DNA of 64,000 nucleotides from Melioribacter roseus. GTDB lineage: Bacteria > Bacteroidota > Ignavibacteria > Ignavibacteriales > Melioribacteraceae. A program made the translations under genes and the position numbers. A model generated the notes under the pieces. It was not told the DNA's origin and ran no database searches. It saw nothing but the letters and a program-made list of their open reading frames with translations. The first letter of the stretch is position 1. Each line of letters opens with the position of its first letter. The stretch is taken from positions 1 to 64,000 of the forward strand of contig DYHH01000016.1 in assembly GCA_020724265.1 (NCBI GenBank). The letters run 5' to 3'. Of this stretch, positions 51,882-61,521 are shown piece by piece.

Positions 51882-54033
51882 AAAAGGATTGTACATTCAG
51901 CTATATAATATTCACGGATTAATTCGTGGAAAAAATTTAGAGCTTGGAAGAGATGCAGATACCGGCGGTCAAACCAAATATGTTCTTGAACTTGCCAAAG
52001 CATTATGCGAAAGAGACGATGTTAGAAAAGTTGAGATTGTTACAAGAAGAATTGAGGATAAAGATGTTTCGGAAGATTACTCACAACGTGAAGAAAAAGT
52101 AAACGACAAGCTGTCAATTGTTCGTATTAGATGCGGAGGTTTAAAATACATTCGAAAAGAATTATTATGGAATCATCTCGAAGAATTTGTCGATAAATCA
52201 ATTAAGTATATTAAAAGTAAAGAAGAACTGCCGGATATTATTCACAGCCATTATGCGGATGCCGGGTATGTTTGTACCGAGTTAACAAAGTTTTTCGGAA
52301 TTCCGTTGATTCATACAGGTCATTCACTGGGAAGAAACAAGTTTAATAATCTTCTTAAAAACGGTTTGAACGAAGAGGAAATAAACAAACGTTACAAAAT
52401 GAAAAAGAGAATCAGCGCCGAAGAAGGTGTAATCTTTTTCGCCGATAGAATAATCACAAGTACAAATCAAGAAATTAAAGAACAATATGGTTTATACGAA
52501 AATACAAATGAGGAAAAATTTGTTGTCATTCCGCCGAGTGTTGGTTTAGATCGTTTCTATCCTTATAATGAAAAGCGTGAGTGGGATGATGAAGAACGTA
52601 AAATCAGAGATCACATTCGCGATGAACTTTGGCGTTTCTTTACTAATCTTAATAAGCCGTTAATCCTATCACTTTGCCGACCGGAAAAAAGAAAAAATAT
52701 TTCCGGTTTGATTGAAGCATTCGGAGAAGATAAAGAATTACAAAAGAAAGCTAATCTTGCAATCTTTGCCGGTATTCGAAAAGACATAACTCAAATGCCC
52801 GATATTGAAAGAGAAGTGTTAACAGAAATGCTGTTATTGTTGGACAAATATAATCTTTACGGTAAAATGGCAATTCCTAAACGGCATGATGTTGAAGACG
52901 AAGTTCCGGAGTTGTACAGAGTTGCAGCCGAAACACGAGGAGTATTTGTAAACTCTGCATTCAATGAACCATTTGGACTAACATTAATTGAAGCAGCAGC
53001 AAGCGGACTTCCTGTAGTGGCAACAGATGACGGAGGTCCGAGAGATATTCTTTCAAACTTGGATAATGGAGTACTTGTTAACGTCTCCGAATCGAAAAAC
53101 ATTGCCGAAGGAATTCACAAAATATTAGACGACGAAAATAAATGGGAGAAATATTCAAGAAACGGAATCGAGCGAGTTGAAAAATTTTATTCATGGAAAG
53201 CTCATGCAGATAGATATGTTGAAGTAATAAAAGAAGTTCTCGAAGAAAATAAAGAAGAGCCGAAAACGTTTATATCAACAGGCAAAAAACTATTGAACTA
53301 TGATAAGTTTATGATATTCGATATAGACGATACGCTTTTGGGTAATAAAGAAGCGGCAGACAGGTTGAAAGAATTCATTAAACATAATTCTCACAAAGTC
53401 GGTTTCGGTGTTGCAACCGGGAGAACTATTGACTCTGCAAGAAAAGTATTAATGGAAAATGATTTTATACTTCCCGATTTAATAATCTCTTCGGTTGGTT
53501 CTGAAATCTACTATCGAAATAAAGAGGATTACGTGTTTTCAACAGGTTGGGCGGCGCATATTTCACAAGGATGGAAACGAGAACAAATTGTTAACGCACT
53601 CTCCAATTTTGAATTTCTTGAATATCAAGAAGAAGATACGCAGCGTGATTTTAAAGTGAGCTATTATATTGATGATGCCGAAACAAACTATCAAAAAGTT
53701 GTTGACGAACTAATACAATATAAAATAAAAGCTAACTGCATAATTAGTCATAAGAATTATCTAGATATTCTTCCTGCAAGAGCAAGTAAGGGAAGAGCAG
53801 TAAGGTATATTGCTTATAGATGGAATCTGCTTCATAATAATATCCTTGTTGCCGGTGATTCGGGTAACGATGAAGATATGTTAACAGGCGAACTATTAGG
53901 CATAATAGTTGGTAATCACGGTGACGAGCTTAATAAACTTAAAGGAAGAAGAAGAATTTATTTTGCAAACGCAGATAGATCAGACGGTATAATTGAAGGC
54001 ATTGAATATTATAATTTTCTCGGAAAGGAATAA
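51874..54033 (+). CDS. Bifunctional sucrose-phosphate synthase/phosphatase
   Basis: Residues 1-465 form a GT4 fold: a first Rossmann domain with LGRDADTGGQTKYVLELAKA and HSHYADAGYV, and a C-terminal domain with LSLCRPEKRKNISGLIEAFG and EPFGLTLIEAAASGLPVVAT. Residues about 480-719 form a HAD-IIB phosphatase (FDIDDTLLGN with nucleophile Asp; GDSGNDEDML). Together they turn UDP-glucose plus fructose-6-phosphate into sucrose. The fusion is known in plants and some bacteria. It lies between fructokinase and sucrose synthase. Confidence 0.9.
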   Translation: MTEKGLYIQLYNIHGLIRGKNLELGRDADTGGQTKYVLELAKALCERDDVRKVEIVTRRIEDKDVSEDYSQREEKVNDKLSIVRIRCGGLKYIRKELLWNHLEEFVDKSIKYIKSKEELPDIIHSHYADAGYVCTELTKFFGIPLIHTGHSLGRNKFNNLLKNGLNEEEINKRYKMKKRISAEEGVIFFADRIITSTNQEIKEQYGLYENTNEEKFVVIPPSVGLDRFYPYNEKREWDDEERKIRDHIRDELWRFFTNLNKPLILSLCRPEKRKNISGLIEAFGEDKELQKKANLAIFAGIRKDITQMPDIEREVLTEMLLLLDKYNLYGKMAIPKRHDVEDEVPELYRVAAETRGVFVNSAFNEPFGLTLIEAAASGLPVVATDDGGPRDILSNLDNGVLVNVSESKNIAEGIHKILDDENKWEKYSRNGIERVEKFYSWKAHADRYVEVIKEVLEENKEEPKTFISTGKKLLNYDKFMIFDIDDTLLGNKEAADRLKEFIKHNSHKVGFGVATGRTIDSARKVLMENDFILPDLIISSVGSEIYYRNKEDYVFSTGWAAHISQGWKREQIVNALSNFEFLEYQEEDTQRDFKVSYYIDDAETNYQKVVDELIQYKIKANCIISHKNYLDILPARASKGRAVRYIAYRWNLLHNNILVAGDSGNDEDMLTGELLGIIVGNHGDELNKLKGRRRIYFANADRSDGIIEGIEYYNFLGKE

Positions 54034-54039
54034 AAATAA

Positions 54040-56430
54040 ATGACGACAAAATTTCTGAAATCAATAGAAGAGAACTCGAGTGTATTTTATAGTTTTATGA
54101 ATTATCTATCGCAAAGAGATAAAAAACTTTGTGTAACAGGAAATATTATTGAATACTTGAACGAATTTGCAGAAAAACATGGAGACTCAAGCCAAAAAAT
54201 TGAAAGTATTCTTTATAGCTGCCAGGAGTCACTTGCCATATCCGATTCCATTTATATAGGTGTTCGGGAAAAAATCAGTAATATGCAGTTTTACCAGGTG
54301 AATATATCCGAATCTTTTACCGAAGAAATTTCAGTTAAAGATTACTTAATGGTAAAAGAGACTTTTGTTGACCCGCACACAGGCAACAACATGCTAAATC
54401 TTGATTTCTCTCCGTTTTACGGCAACAGTCCTTTTGTCCGCGATACAAAAAATATAGGTCAAGGAGTTGAATATCTCAACCGCTATTTGTCAAGCAAGAT
54501 GTTTACAGATACTGAAAAATGGAAAGATATCTTTTTCAATTTTCTTCATCTTCATAAACATAACGGTCAACAACTGATACTAAATGATAGAATAAAAGAT
54601 GCAGAACATCTCCGCGAGCAACTTGATGCTGCAATTAAATTTATTAAAGAATATGAAGACGAAGATTTATATGATGAAGTAAAACATGACCTTCAAGATA
54701 TTGGTTTTGAACCCGGGCTTGGTAGAAACGTTAAGGAGTTGAAGATTAGTTTTGATCTGCTAAATAATATTCTTAATTCGCCGGATCATCAGTCATTAGC
54801 CGAATTTATTTCAAGAATACCGATGATCTTTAAAATTGTGATTATCTCTCCGCATGGATTTTTCTCGCAAACAAGCGCAATGGGGCTTCCCGATACAGGC
54901 GGTCAGGTTGTTTATATTCTCGATCAAGTAAAGGCACTCGAGCAAGCTTTAATTGAATCGTTGGAAAAAGCCGGATTGAATGTGCTTCCCAAAATTATAG
55001 TTCTAACCAGATTAATTCCCGAACCAATGGGAACAGACTGCAATAAAAGAATTGAAAAAATCTATAATACAAAAAACTCATGGATACTTAGAGTCCCGTT
55101 TCGTGAACACAATAAAAAAGTTACGGATAAGTGGATTTCACGTTTTGAAATTTATCCTTACTTAGAAGAATTTGCCGAAGATTCATATATAGAGTTATTA
55201 GCAGAATTCGGAAGAAGACCTGATTTAATAATCGGTAACTATTCAGACGGTAATCTTGTTTCATATCTGCTTGCAAAAAGATTCAAGGTAACGCAATGCT
55301 GTATTGCACACGCACTTGAAAAAAGTAAATATCTCTTTAGTGCATTATATTGGAAAGACCTTGAAAGGTTTTATCATTTTTCTCTTCAGTTTACTGCAGA
55401 CTTGATTGCAATTAATTCGGCAAACTTTTTAATAACTTCATCTTATCAGGAAATTGCAGGTACTGATAAATCAATCGGGCAGTACGAATCTTACAAACAT
55501 TTTACAATGCCCGGTTTATATCGCGTTGAAAACGGAGTTAATCCGAAACACACTAAATTTAATATAGTTTCACCTGGTGTAAATCAAAAAGTATTCTTCC
55601 CTCCTTCTAAAACCGATGAACGAATTGAAGAAGTAACTGCAAGTATCAATGAAATGTTTTTCGAAAACTCGGAAAAACCGTATCTATGGGGAAAACTATC
55701 CGACCCCGATAAACCACCGATATTTGTCATGTCAAGACTCGATAAAATCAAAAATGTAACCGGATTGATTCGCTGGTTCGGAGAATCGCAACTATTACAG
55801 GAAAAATCAAATTTGATAATAGCAGCAGGAAGAATTAATCCTGATGAATCATCCGATGCTGAAGAGAAAGAACAAATAATTCTTACTCATGAACTTTTGG
55901 AAAAATATAAATTTCACGATAAAGCAAGATGGATAGGAAGACCATTGCGAAAGGATGAATCCGGTGAAGCATATAGAAGAATTGCCGAAAAGCGTGGAGT
56001 GTTTGTTCAACCTGCATTGTTTGAAGGATTCGGATTAACAGTAATTGAAGCAATGACAACCGGCGTACCGGTATTCGCAACTAAATACGGCGGACCTTTG
56101 GAAATTATTGAACATAAAGTTCACGGTTTTCATATTGATCCTGCAAATGACAGCAAAACGATTCAAGTACTTGAAGAATTTATTCAAAAAATGATTGACG
56201 ATAGTGATTATTATGAAAAAATTTCTCGAAACGCTATAAAAAGAGTAGAAGAAAAATATAATTGGCCTTTATATACGGAAAAACTTTTATCGCAATCCAA
56301 AATTTACGGTTTCTGGAAATACTCAACGGATATGGAAAACAAAGGTATGGAAGCATATCTTGACATATTTTATCACACGGTCTATAAACCAAGAGCAAAG
56401 GAATTGCTGGAAGAGCATTCGAAAAGGTAA
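54040..56430 (+). CDS. Sucrose synthase
   Basis: The 796-residue GT4 enzyme reversibly converts sucrose plus a nucleoside diphosphate to fructose and NDP-glucose. Its length matches the plant and bacterial family (about 790-810). Signature motifs are GLPDTGGQVVYILDQVKALE near 285, HALEKSKYLFS near 427, SRLDKIKNVTGLIRWFGES near 565 and EGFGLTVIEAMTTGVPVFAT near 660. The N-terminal regulatory domain is present. It follows the SPS-SPP gene by 6 bp and closes the operon at a strong terminator. Confidence 0.92.
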   Translation: MTTKFLKSIEENSSVFYSFMNYLSQRDKKLCVTGNIIEYLNEFAEKHGDSSQKIESILYSCQESLAISDSIYIGVREKISNMQFYQVNISESFTEEISVKDYLMVKETFVDPHTGNNMLNLDFSPFYGNSPFVRDTKNIGQGVEYLNRYLSSKMFTDTEKWKDIFFNFLHLHKHNGQQLILNDRIKDAEHLREQLDAAIKFIKEYEDEDLYDEVKHDLQDIGFEPGLGRNVKELKISFDLLNNILNSPDHQSLAEFISRIPMIFKIVIISPHGFFSQTSAMGLPDTGGQVVYILDQVKALEQALIESLEKAGLNVLPKIIVLTRLIPEPMGTDCNKRIEKIYNTKNSWILRVPFREHNKKVTDKWISRFEIYPYLEEFAEDSYIELLAEFGRRPDLIIGNYSDGNLVSYLLAKRFKVTQCCIAHALEKSKYLFSALYWKDLERFYHFSLQFTADLIAINSANFLITSSYQEIAGTDKSIGQYESYKHFTMPGLYRVENGVNPKHTKFNIVSPGVNQKVFFPPSKTDERIEEVTASINEMFFENSEKPYLWGKLSDPDKPPIFVMSRLDKIKNVTGLIRWFGESQLLQEKSNLIIAAGRINPDESSDAEEKEQIILTHELLEKYKFHDKARWIGRPLRKDESGEAYRRIAEKRGVFVQPALFEGFGLTVIEAMTTGVPVFATKYGGPLEIIEHKVHGFHIDPANDSKTIQVLEEFIQKMIDDSDYYEKISRNAIKRVEEKYNWPLYTEKLLSQSKIYGFWKYSTDMENKGMEAYLDIFYHTVYKPRAKELLEEHSKR

Positions 56431-56434
56431 GTCT

Positions 56435-56519
56435 AAATCCCCGGGGTTTATCAAAAAGAAATGGTAGTCAATAACTTCCGATAAACATTTTATACTGGAA
56501 AAATCCCGGGGATTTTTTT
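56435..56519 (+). terminator. Long-stem terminator of the sucrose operon
   Basis: AAATCCCCGGG (56435-56445) pairs with CCCGGGGATTT (56505-56515), followed by a T-run. The loop of about 59 nt includes a further TTTATC/GATAAA pairing. It lies between the sucrose synthase gene and the convergent desaturase gene. Confidence 0.7.
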
Positions 56520-57468
56520 ATAAACTTTCTTTCCTAACCATTCTTGAATAAAGTGATAGTTTCGGATCAAACAACCATTTCAACCAAAGCATAAACCAAG
56601 AATTGTGGTAATGGAGATCATCATAAAATTCGGGTGCCATTTTTTTTAACTTCGGAAGATTGTTCCATGGTATCGAAGGAAAATCATGATGCTCGTTATG
56701 ATAACCTACATTAAGCGCAACGATATTCAGTGGTCCATAATAACTATATGTTTCCTGAGGCGGATAAGTTAAAAAGTGTTCTTGTATCCATCTCGCGCCA
56801 AGCGGGTGAAACCCAATTGAAAAGAAAAATGAAAAAACTAAATAAAGAAATGAAGTCCAACCGAAGAAGTAAATTATTACAAAATCAAAAGCGAAAACAA
56901 AGAACCAGTTAATAAATGTCCATGTATCGGCAAATTTTATATTTAATCTTGGCGGACGCAGTGCTTGAAATATAGGAAAGAAAAGCAACCACAAACTTTT
57001 TCCAACAAAATTGCTGCCGATTAATTTTGCTTCCCATCTACTCGCGAGATCAGCATCAAGCTTATAATCCCCTTGATGGGAATGATGCTGTAGATGATAG
57101 GTTCTAAACGAAATGCTGCTTGGTACTACATTCGGCAGATCGGCTATAATTCCGAATATCTTATTTAAAGATCTACTCTTAAAAATCAAGTTGTGAGTTG
57201 CTTCATGAATTAAAACAAACAATGAATGATTTGCGAAAGCACCGACAAGAAACGCAACTATTATAGCAATCCACCAAGTTTGTTCACTTAATAATATTGA
57301 GATAACAACTTGTAACGAAACTACTCCGATAATTATTAATCCACTTATAGGAGTACGTGAAATTAATTCTCTTACTTCGGGATGTGCTTTTAGAATATCT
57401 CTTGTTCTTTGTTTGTGTGGTTCAGGTTGATCGGAATAAACAAAATCTTTTTGATGAGACATATTCAT
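56518..57468 (-). CDS. Sphingolipid delta-4 desaturase-like (DEGS-type) membrane desaturase
   Basis: The 316-residue protein has the three His boxes of membrane di-iron desaturases: HEATH (88-92), HLQHH (125-129) and HNEHH (257-261), plus four helices. Beyond these it shares specific blocks with eukaryotic DEGS1: FVYSDQPEPHKQRTRDILKA at the start, ETYSYYGPLNIVALNVGYHN and the end HYNSWFMLWL...YSRM. This makes dihydroceramide, or another long-chain base lipid, a likely substrate. It is a single gene; no other sphingolipid gene is in view. Confidence 0.82.
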   Translation of the reverse strand: MNMSHQKDFVYSDQPEPHKQRTRDILKAHPEVRELISRTPISGLIIIGVVSLQVVISILLSEQTWWIAIIVAFLVGAFANHSLFVLIHEATHNLIFKSRSLNKIFGIIADLPNVVPSSISFRTYHLQHHSHQGDYKLDADLASRWEAKLIGSNFVGKSLWLLFFPIFQALRPPRLNIKFADTWTFINWFFVFAFDFVIIYFFGWTSFLYLVFSFFFSIGFHPLGARWIQEHFLTYPPQETYSYYGPLNIVALNVGYHNEHHDFPSIPWNNLPKLKKMAPEFYDDLHYHNSWFMLWLKWLFDPKLSLYSRMVRKESL

Positions 57469-57650
57469 TCCTCCGTTGGAGTTTTTACTTAAACAAAAAT
57501 ATGAAATTCTACCAAAAAGTATTCACCGTAAGTAGAGACTTGATCACGCCAGAGGCGGACAAGTTCATCAAGTCTCCGGTTCATGGAATTAAAATAACAA
57601 ATCATTTTTGAGTACTCTTATTCGGGTGAGAGATTTGTTGAATTAAATCT

Positions 57651-58100
57651 CTACATAAGTAAACCAAACTGCGTAAGATGATGTGTTAAATGCTTGATGT
57701 GAAATCTTTCCCACTCTTCTTTGTTTAATGGTCCGAATGTGGGATTTACTAGTATCGAGTCCGGATTTTTCTCAAAGTAGTTGTAGTAGTCTTCAACCTC
57801 TTCGAGCAAATTACTTTTAGCAATTTCTATTGTTTGAAATTGATATCCTTGCGGAACTAATTCGTTTGCCGGACTCTTAAACTCACGTGGCAATGCCTTA
57901 TCGCCGGATAAAAATCTTTTTAGAATCGGAAGTTTTCTTTCTTCCGTGAAGCATTCTATTTCCAATTTGCCGGAAGATATTCTGAATGTATTTATTAAAT
58001 GCTCGACCATTTTTTGTGCGGTCATTGTTCCCCATTGCGGTATGGTTTTGTCATCGAGTTTTTCGATTTTACTAATTAACTCGTCAATTTTTGTATTCAT
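57651..58100 (-). CDS. DinB/DUF1569-like four-helix protein
   Basis: The 149-residue protein has the DUF1569 pattern of the DinB/YfiT superfamily: a QWGTMTAQKMVEHLINTFRI helix with a metal-ligand His and the end ERFHIKHLTHHLTQFGLL with further His ligands. Superfamily members bind a metal and often act as thiol transferases. The substrate is unknown. It precedes a stand-alone position near the Rieske gene on the same strand (6 bp apart), so the two may share a transcript. Confidence 0.75.
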   Translation of the reverse strand: MNTKIDELISKIEKLDDKTIPQWGTMTAQKMVEHLINTFRISSGKLEIECFTEERKLPILKRFLSGDKALPREFKSPANELVPQGYQFQTIEIAKSNLLEEVEDYYNYFEKNPDSILVNPTFGPLNKEEWERFHIKHLTHHLTQFGLLM

Positions 58101-58106
58101 TATGAC

Positions 58107-58616
58107 CTATCTAGTGATTGTAATAATATTCCCTTCTAAAACTGCAGTGTATCTTCGTAACGATGACGCTGCCGGTCCGGTTACAACATTACCCAGTTGA
58201 TTATATTGGCTTCCATGACAGGGGCATGTTGCAATATTATTCGAAGCGAAGGAACCGACTTGGCATCTTTCGTGTGTGCACTCTCTGCTGAATGCAATGA
58301 CCGAAGATTCGCTTTGACGGTAAATAAAAATTCCCTGCGGATCAATATCATTTGCACCAAGTGTGAGCAGCCCGCCAACAGTTTGAAGCGATGAATTTTG
58401 AGCCGATGATATATCTACGGTTAATTGAACAGCTCCTCCCCCGTTACCATTTCCATTTGGTGAAGTCGGTGATGAATCATCGCCTGAACATGCATTGATA
58501 AATGTAACAACAAAAGAACCGACTGCTATACCGCCAATTGTCTTGGCCGATTTATTTATAAAATCACGCCTGCTTATATCGCAGCTCAGTTTATACAATT
58601 CAATATCCGTGAACAT
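58107..58616 (-). CDS. Rieske 2Fe-2S protein with signal anchor
   Basis: I start at ATG 58616, which opens MFTDIELYKLSCDISRRDFI, a twin-arginine-like leader followed by a hydrophobic segment ending in NACSGDDSS (lipobox-like). The C-terminal Rieske domain has CTHERC and CPCHGSQY, giving the two Cys and two His that hold the 2Fe-2S cluster. It would carry electrons at the periplasmic side of the membrane. No cytochrome b gene is adjacent. Function beyond electron transfer is unknown. Confidence 0.82.
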   Translation of the reverse strand: MFTDIELYKLSCDISRRDFINKSAKTIGGIAVGSFVVTFINACSGDDSSPTSPNGNGNGGGAVQLTVDISSAQNSSLQTVGGLLTLGANDIDPQGIFIYRQSESSVIAFSRECTHERCQVGSFASNNIATCPCHGSQYNQLGNVVTGPAASSLRRYTAVLEGNIITITR

Positions 58617-58811
58617 ACTAGCCTCGCTATTAATTAATGTATTTATGATACACAACAATAACAGGACGACAACTCTTATTTACGAAATGCATGATTTAAC
58701 ATCAAGGAATAATTTTATGCAAGTCCACTTTCTGTAAAATAGATGAATTTAATTACGATAAAACCCGATTATTGAAAAACAAAGGAGTATTACATTTAAT
58801 TCTGCATTTTT

Positions 58812-58819
58812 TATATTTG
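58812..58819 (+). promoter_or_regulatory. Possible -7 element of the sbtA-sbtB promoter
   Basis: TATATTTG matches TAnnTTTG in full, 25 bp before the sbtA start codon. No clear TTG sits 20 bp before it, so this call is weak. Confidence 0.3.
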
Positions 58820-58844
58820 CCTTAACTATATAGAAAGGCTGACT

Positions 58845-59837
58845 TTGTTAGAGTTACTACAGAATGCATTCCTCAACATAAAATCACCAGCAATATTATT
58901 TTTTATACTAGGTTTTTTTGCGTCAATTATAAAATCCGATTTAAAGATACCTGAATCGATAGCGAAAATATTATCAATCTATTTAATGATGGCTATCGGT
59001 TTCAGAGGCGGAGTCGAAATTGAACATAGCGGTTTGAGCCCTGGTCTGTTAAGTTCAATCGGGATAACGATATTTGTCGGTATTCTTATTCCTCTAATTA
59101 GTTTTATAATATTAAAAAAAGTAAATAAGCTTGATACAATTAATGCCGGAGCAATTGCTGCTCACTACGGTTCGGTAAGTGTTATAACATTTGTTACTGC
59201 CGTCACGTTTTTAGAAAGAGAGATTGTTATATACGACGGGTTTATGGTTGGTATGATGGCATTAATGGAATCTCCTGCTATTTTCATCTCCTTACTGCTT
59301 GTTGCATATCTCACAAAAAAGAAATCTGCATCAACTCAATTTCATATAAATGAAGTTATTCGCGAATCACTTTTTAACGGCAGCGTTATTCTTCTATTCG
59401 GAAGCATGTTAATTGGATTTACAACAGGTGAACAGGGCTACGAAATTACGGAACACTTTTTTGTTTCACCATTTCAGGGAATATTAACTTTGTTTTTGCT
59501 TGAAATGGGAATGCTTGCCGGAAAGCGAATCGATGAATTCAGAGAAGTTGGAATTTCTCTTGGGCTATTTGGGCTTTTAATGCCAATTTTTAATGGAATT
59601 CTTGGTGCAATATTGGCAACTGCAATAGGATTGACTGTTGGAAGTGTTACACTTTTTGCCGTTTTAACAGCAAGCGCATCCTATATTGCAGCACCGGCTG
59701 CAGTACGATTAGCATTGCCTTCGGCTAATCCTTCTTATTATATTACAATGTCGTTGGCGATTACATTCCCTTTTAATATCGTTTTCGGAATCCCGCTCTA
59801 TTATTCGATCGCAGGTTTTTTACAAAATATTATGTGA
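58845..59837 (+). CDS. sbtA: Sodium-dependent bicarbonate transporter (SbtA family)
   Basis: The TTG start follows GAAAGG. The 330-residue protein has about ten helices and the SBT-family pattern: AIGFRGGVEIEHSG, AHYGSVSVITFVTA and AVRLALPSANPSYY near the end. SbtA imports bicarbonate with sodium. The SbtB-like gene 7 bp downstream supports the assignment. In a non-photosynthetic organism it may feed carboxylation reactions. Confidence 0.82.
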   Translation: MLELLQNAFLNIKSPAILFFILGFFASIIKSDLKIPESIAKILSIYLMMAIGFRGGVEIEHSGLSPGLLSSIGITIFVGILIPLISFIILKKVNKLDTINAGAIAAHYGSVSVITFVTAVTFLEREIVIYDGFMVGMMALMESPAIFISLLLVAYLTKKKSASTQFHINEVIRESLFNGSVILLFGSMLIGFTTGEQGYEITEHFFVSPFQGILTLFLLEMGMLAGKRIDEFREVGISLGLFGLLMPIFNGILGAILATAIGLTVGSVTLFAVLTASASYIAAPAAVRLALPSANPSYYITMSLAITFPFNIVFGIPLYYSIAGFLQNIM

Positions 59838-59844
59838 ATATAAA

Positions 59845-60126
59845 ATGAAAAAGTTAGAGATAATAATTGGCAGCTACGAGTTAAATAAGGTAATCGATAT
59901 ACTTGAAGACAATGAGGCTTTAGGCTATACGGTTATTGCAGATGCCGCAGGCAGAGGGAAAAATGGTAAACGGGTAAAGGATGAAATAACAGAAGTGAAC
60001 CGTAGAAATGTAATTCTGTGTATCGACAATGAGGAAAAGATTAAAACCATAATTGAAAAATTGAAAATACTGAAAGAACGTTATTCGTTAAAAGCTTTTG
60101 TAAGTGATGTAAGTATGGAGTTGTAA
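59845..60126 (+). CDS. sbtB: PII-like protein (SbtB type)
   Basis: The 93-residue protein has a ferredoxin-like PII fold, with KLEIIIGSYELNKVIDILED and GYTVIADAAGRGKNGKR in the T-loop region. SbtB binds adenyl nucleotides and blocks SbtA. The C-terminal CGPEGC loop of some cyanobacterial SbtB proteins is missing, so the redox control of that loop is absent here. It follows sbtA directly. Confidence 0.78.
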   Translation: MKKLEIIIGSYELNKVIDILEDNEALGYTVIADAAGRGKNGKRVKDEITEVNRRNVILCIDNEEKIKTIIEKLKILKERYSLKAFVSDVSMEL

Positions 60127-60517
60127 ATAATAAATGGAGACAATCTTATTGCTTGACCTTACAAATATCAATTAGTCCTCTTAATTAATATTCTGTTCCG
60201 ACAATTCAGCAGCGGCTGTTTCAAATCACCGATCTTCAGTTTTTATTAACAGACCCATTCAATTATAATAATAGGAAAGCTACTTCGCTAATATTTATGT
60301 TATTTGTTTAATTACCATAGAATTCACTTTTTTGCGACCGAAGATTTATAATATTGCCATTCACTCGAATTGGACGGGAAAATGAATTTTCATTTGTAGG
60401 CAGTAATAATAATTCATTGCTTGATTCTCTCTGTTAATTAGGACAAAATGTATTATATTCGATTCTTCTGAAAACGAATATAGTATTTAATATAAATTTT
60501 TTGAAAGGAGTTTTAAA
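60127..60517. other. Gap of 391 bp without recognisable gene
   Basis: The stretch between sbtB and the NmrA-like gene is AT-rich and has stops in all frames. I see no tRNA, repeat or strong hairpin. A weak TATATTCG near 60451 may be part of the promoter of the downstream gene, which has its own AAAGGAG ribosome site. Confidence 0.5.
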
Positions 60518-61462
60518 ATGAAAAGAATAATCACAATACTTGGCGCCACCGGGGCTCAAGGCGGAGGATTAGCAAATGCAATCCTTTCCGATACAAATAG
60601 CGAGTTTGTCGTAAGAGCTATTACAAGAGATGTAAATTCCGATAAGGCGAAAGCTCTTGCCGATAAAGGTGCCGAAGTTGTAAAAGCTGATGTTGATGAT
60701 CCAGAAAGCATAGTGAAAGCTTTCAGTGGTGCATACGGAGTATTTGCTGTTACTTTCTTTTGGGAACATTTTTCACCTGAAAAAGAAATGGAACATGCAA
60801 AATTATTTGCCCAAACGGCAAAAGATACCGGGGTTAAACATATAATTTGGTCAACTCTGGAAGATACAAGAAAATGGATTCCGCTCGAAGATGATAGAAT
60901 GCCGACACTCGGAGGAAAATATAAAGTCCCGCACTTTGATGCGAAAGGAGAATCAAATAGATTTTTTGAAGAAGCTAATGTTCCAACCACCTATTTGAAT
61001 ACCTCATTTTACTGGGACAATTTGGTGTACTTCGGTATGGGTCCCAAAAAGGGTGAAGACGGTAATTATTATTTTGCATTCCCGATGGATGATAAAAAAT
61101 TGCCGGGAATGGCAGCGGAAGATATCGGTAAATGTGCATACGGAATTTTTAAGAATTATAACAAGTATGTTAACAAGTCGGTTGGTATCGCTGGCGAGCA
61201 TTTAACAGGCTATCAAATGGCAGATGCTATGAGTAAAGCACTTGATAAACCTGTAAAGTATAATCCCGTTTCTCCTGAAGTTTACCGCGGTTTCGGATTT
61301 CCGGGTGCCGATGACTTAGGAAACATGTTCCAATTTAAGAGAGATTTTGAAACGGATTTTTGTGCCGCAAGAAATCTTGATGAATCTCGCGCACTTAATC
61401 CCGAACTTCTCACATTCGATGCCTGGCTTGCAAAATATAAAGAAAGAATACCGTTGGATTAG
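60518..61462 (+). CDS. NmrA/HSCARG-like NAD(P)-binding protein
   Basis: The 314-residue atypical SDR begins ITILGATGAQGGGLANAIL (GxxGxxG). YGVFAVTFFWEHFSPEKEME and IIWSTLEDTRKWIPLEDDRM fit the HSCARG/NmrA group, which senses the NADP(H) ratio or reduces small carbonyls. The Tyr-Lys catalytic pair of classical SDRs is not evident. A terminator follows 5 bp after the stop. Confidence 0.85.
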   Translation: MKRIITILGATGAQGGGLANAILSDTNSEFVVRAITRDVNSDKAKALADKGAEVVKADVDDPESIVKAFSGAYGVFAVTFFWEHFSPEKEMEHAKLFAQTAKDTGVKHIIWSTLEDTRKWIPLEDDRMPTLGGKYKVPHFDAKGESNRFFEEANVPTTYLNTSFYWDNLVYFGMGPKKGEDGNYYFAFPMDDKKLPGMAAEDIGKCAYGIFKNYNKYVNKSVGIAGEHLTGYQMADAMSKALDKPVKYNPVSPEVYRGFGFPGADDLGNMFQFKRDFETDFCAARNLDESRALNPELLTFDAWLAKYKERIPLD

Positions 61463-61467
61463 AAAAC

Positions 61468-61496
61468 AACCCAGCAGTCTAAATGCTGGGTTTTTT
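61468..61496 (+). terminator. Intrinsic terminator after the NmrA-like gene
   Basis: AACCCAGCA (61468-61476) pairs with TGCTGGGTT (61484-61492), followed by a T-run. Confidence 0.9.
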
Positions 61497-61521
61497 AATT
61501 ATTACGAAGATAGATTGTAGT

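Noticed and set aside
60127-60517. Possible RNA gene or short gene in the 391-bp gap
   Set aside because: I found no tRNA fold, strong stem or plausible reading frame.
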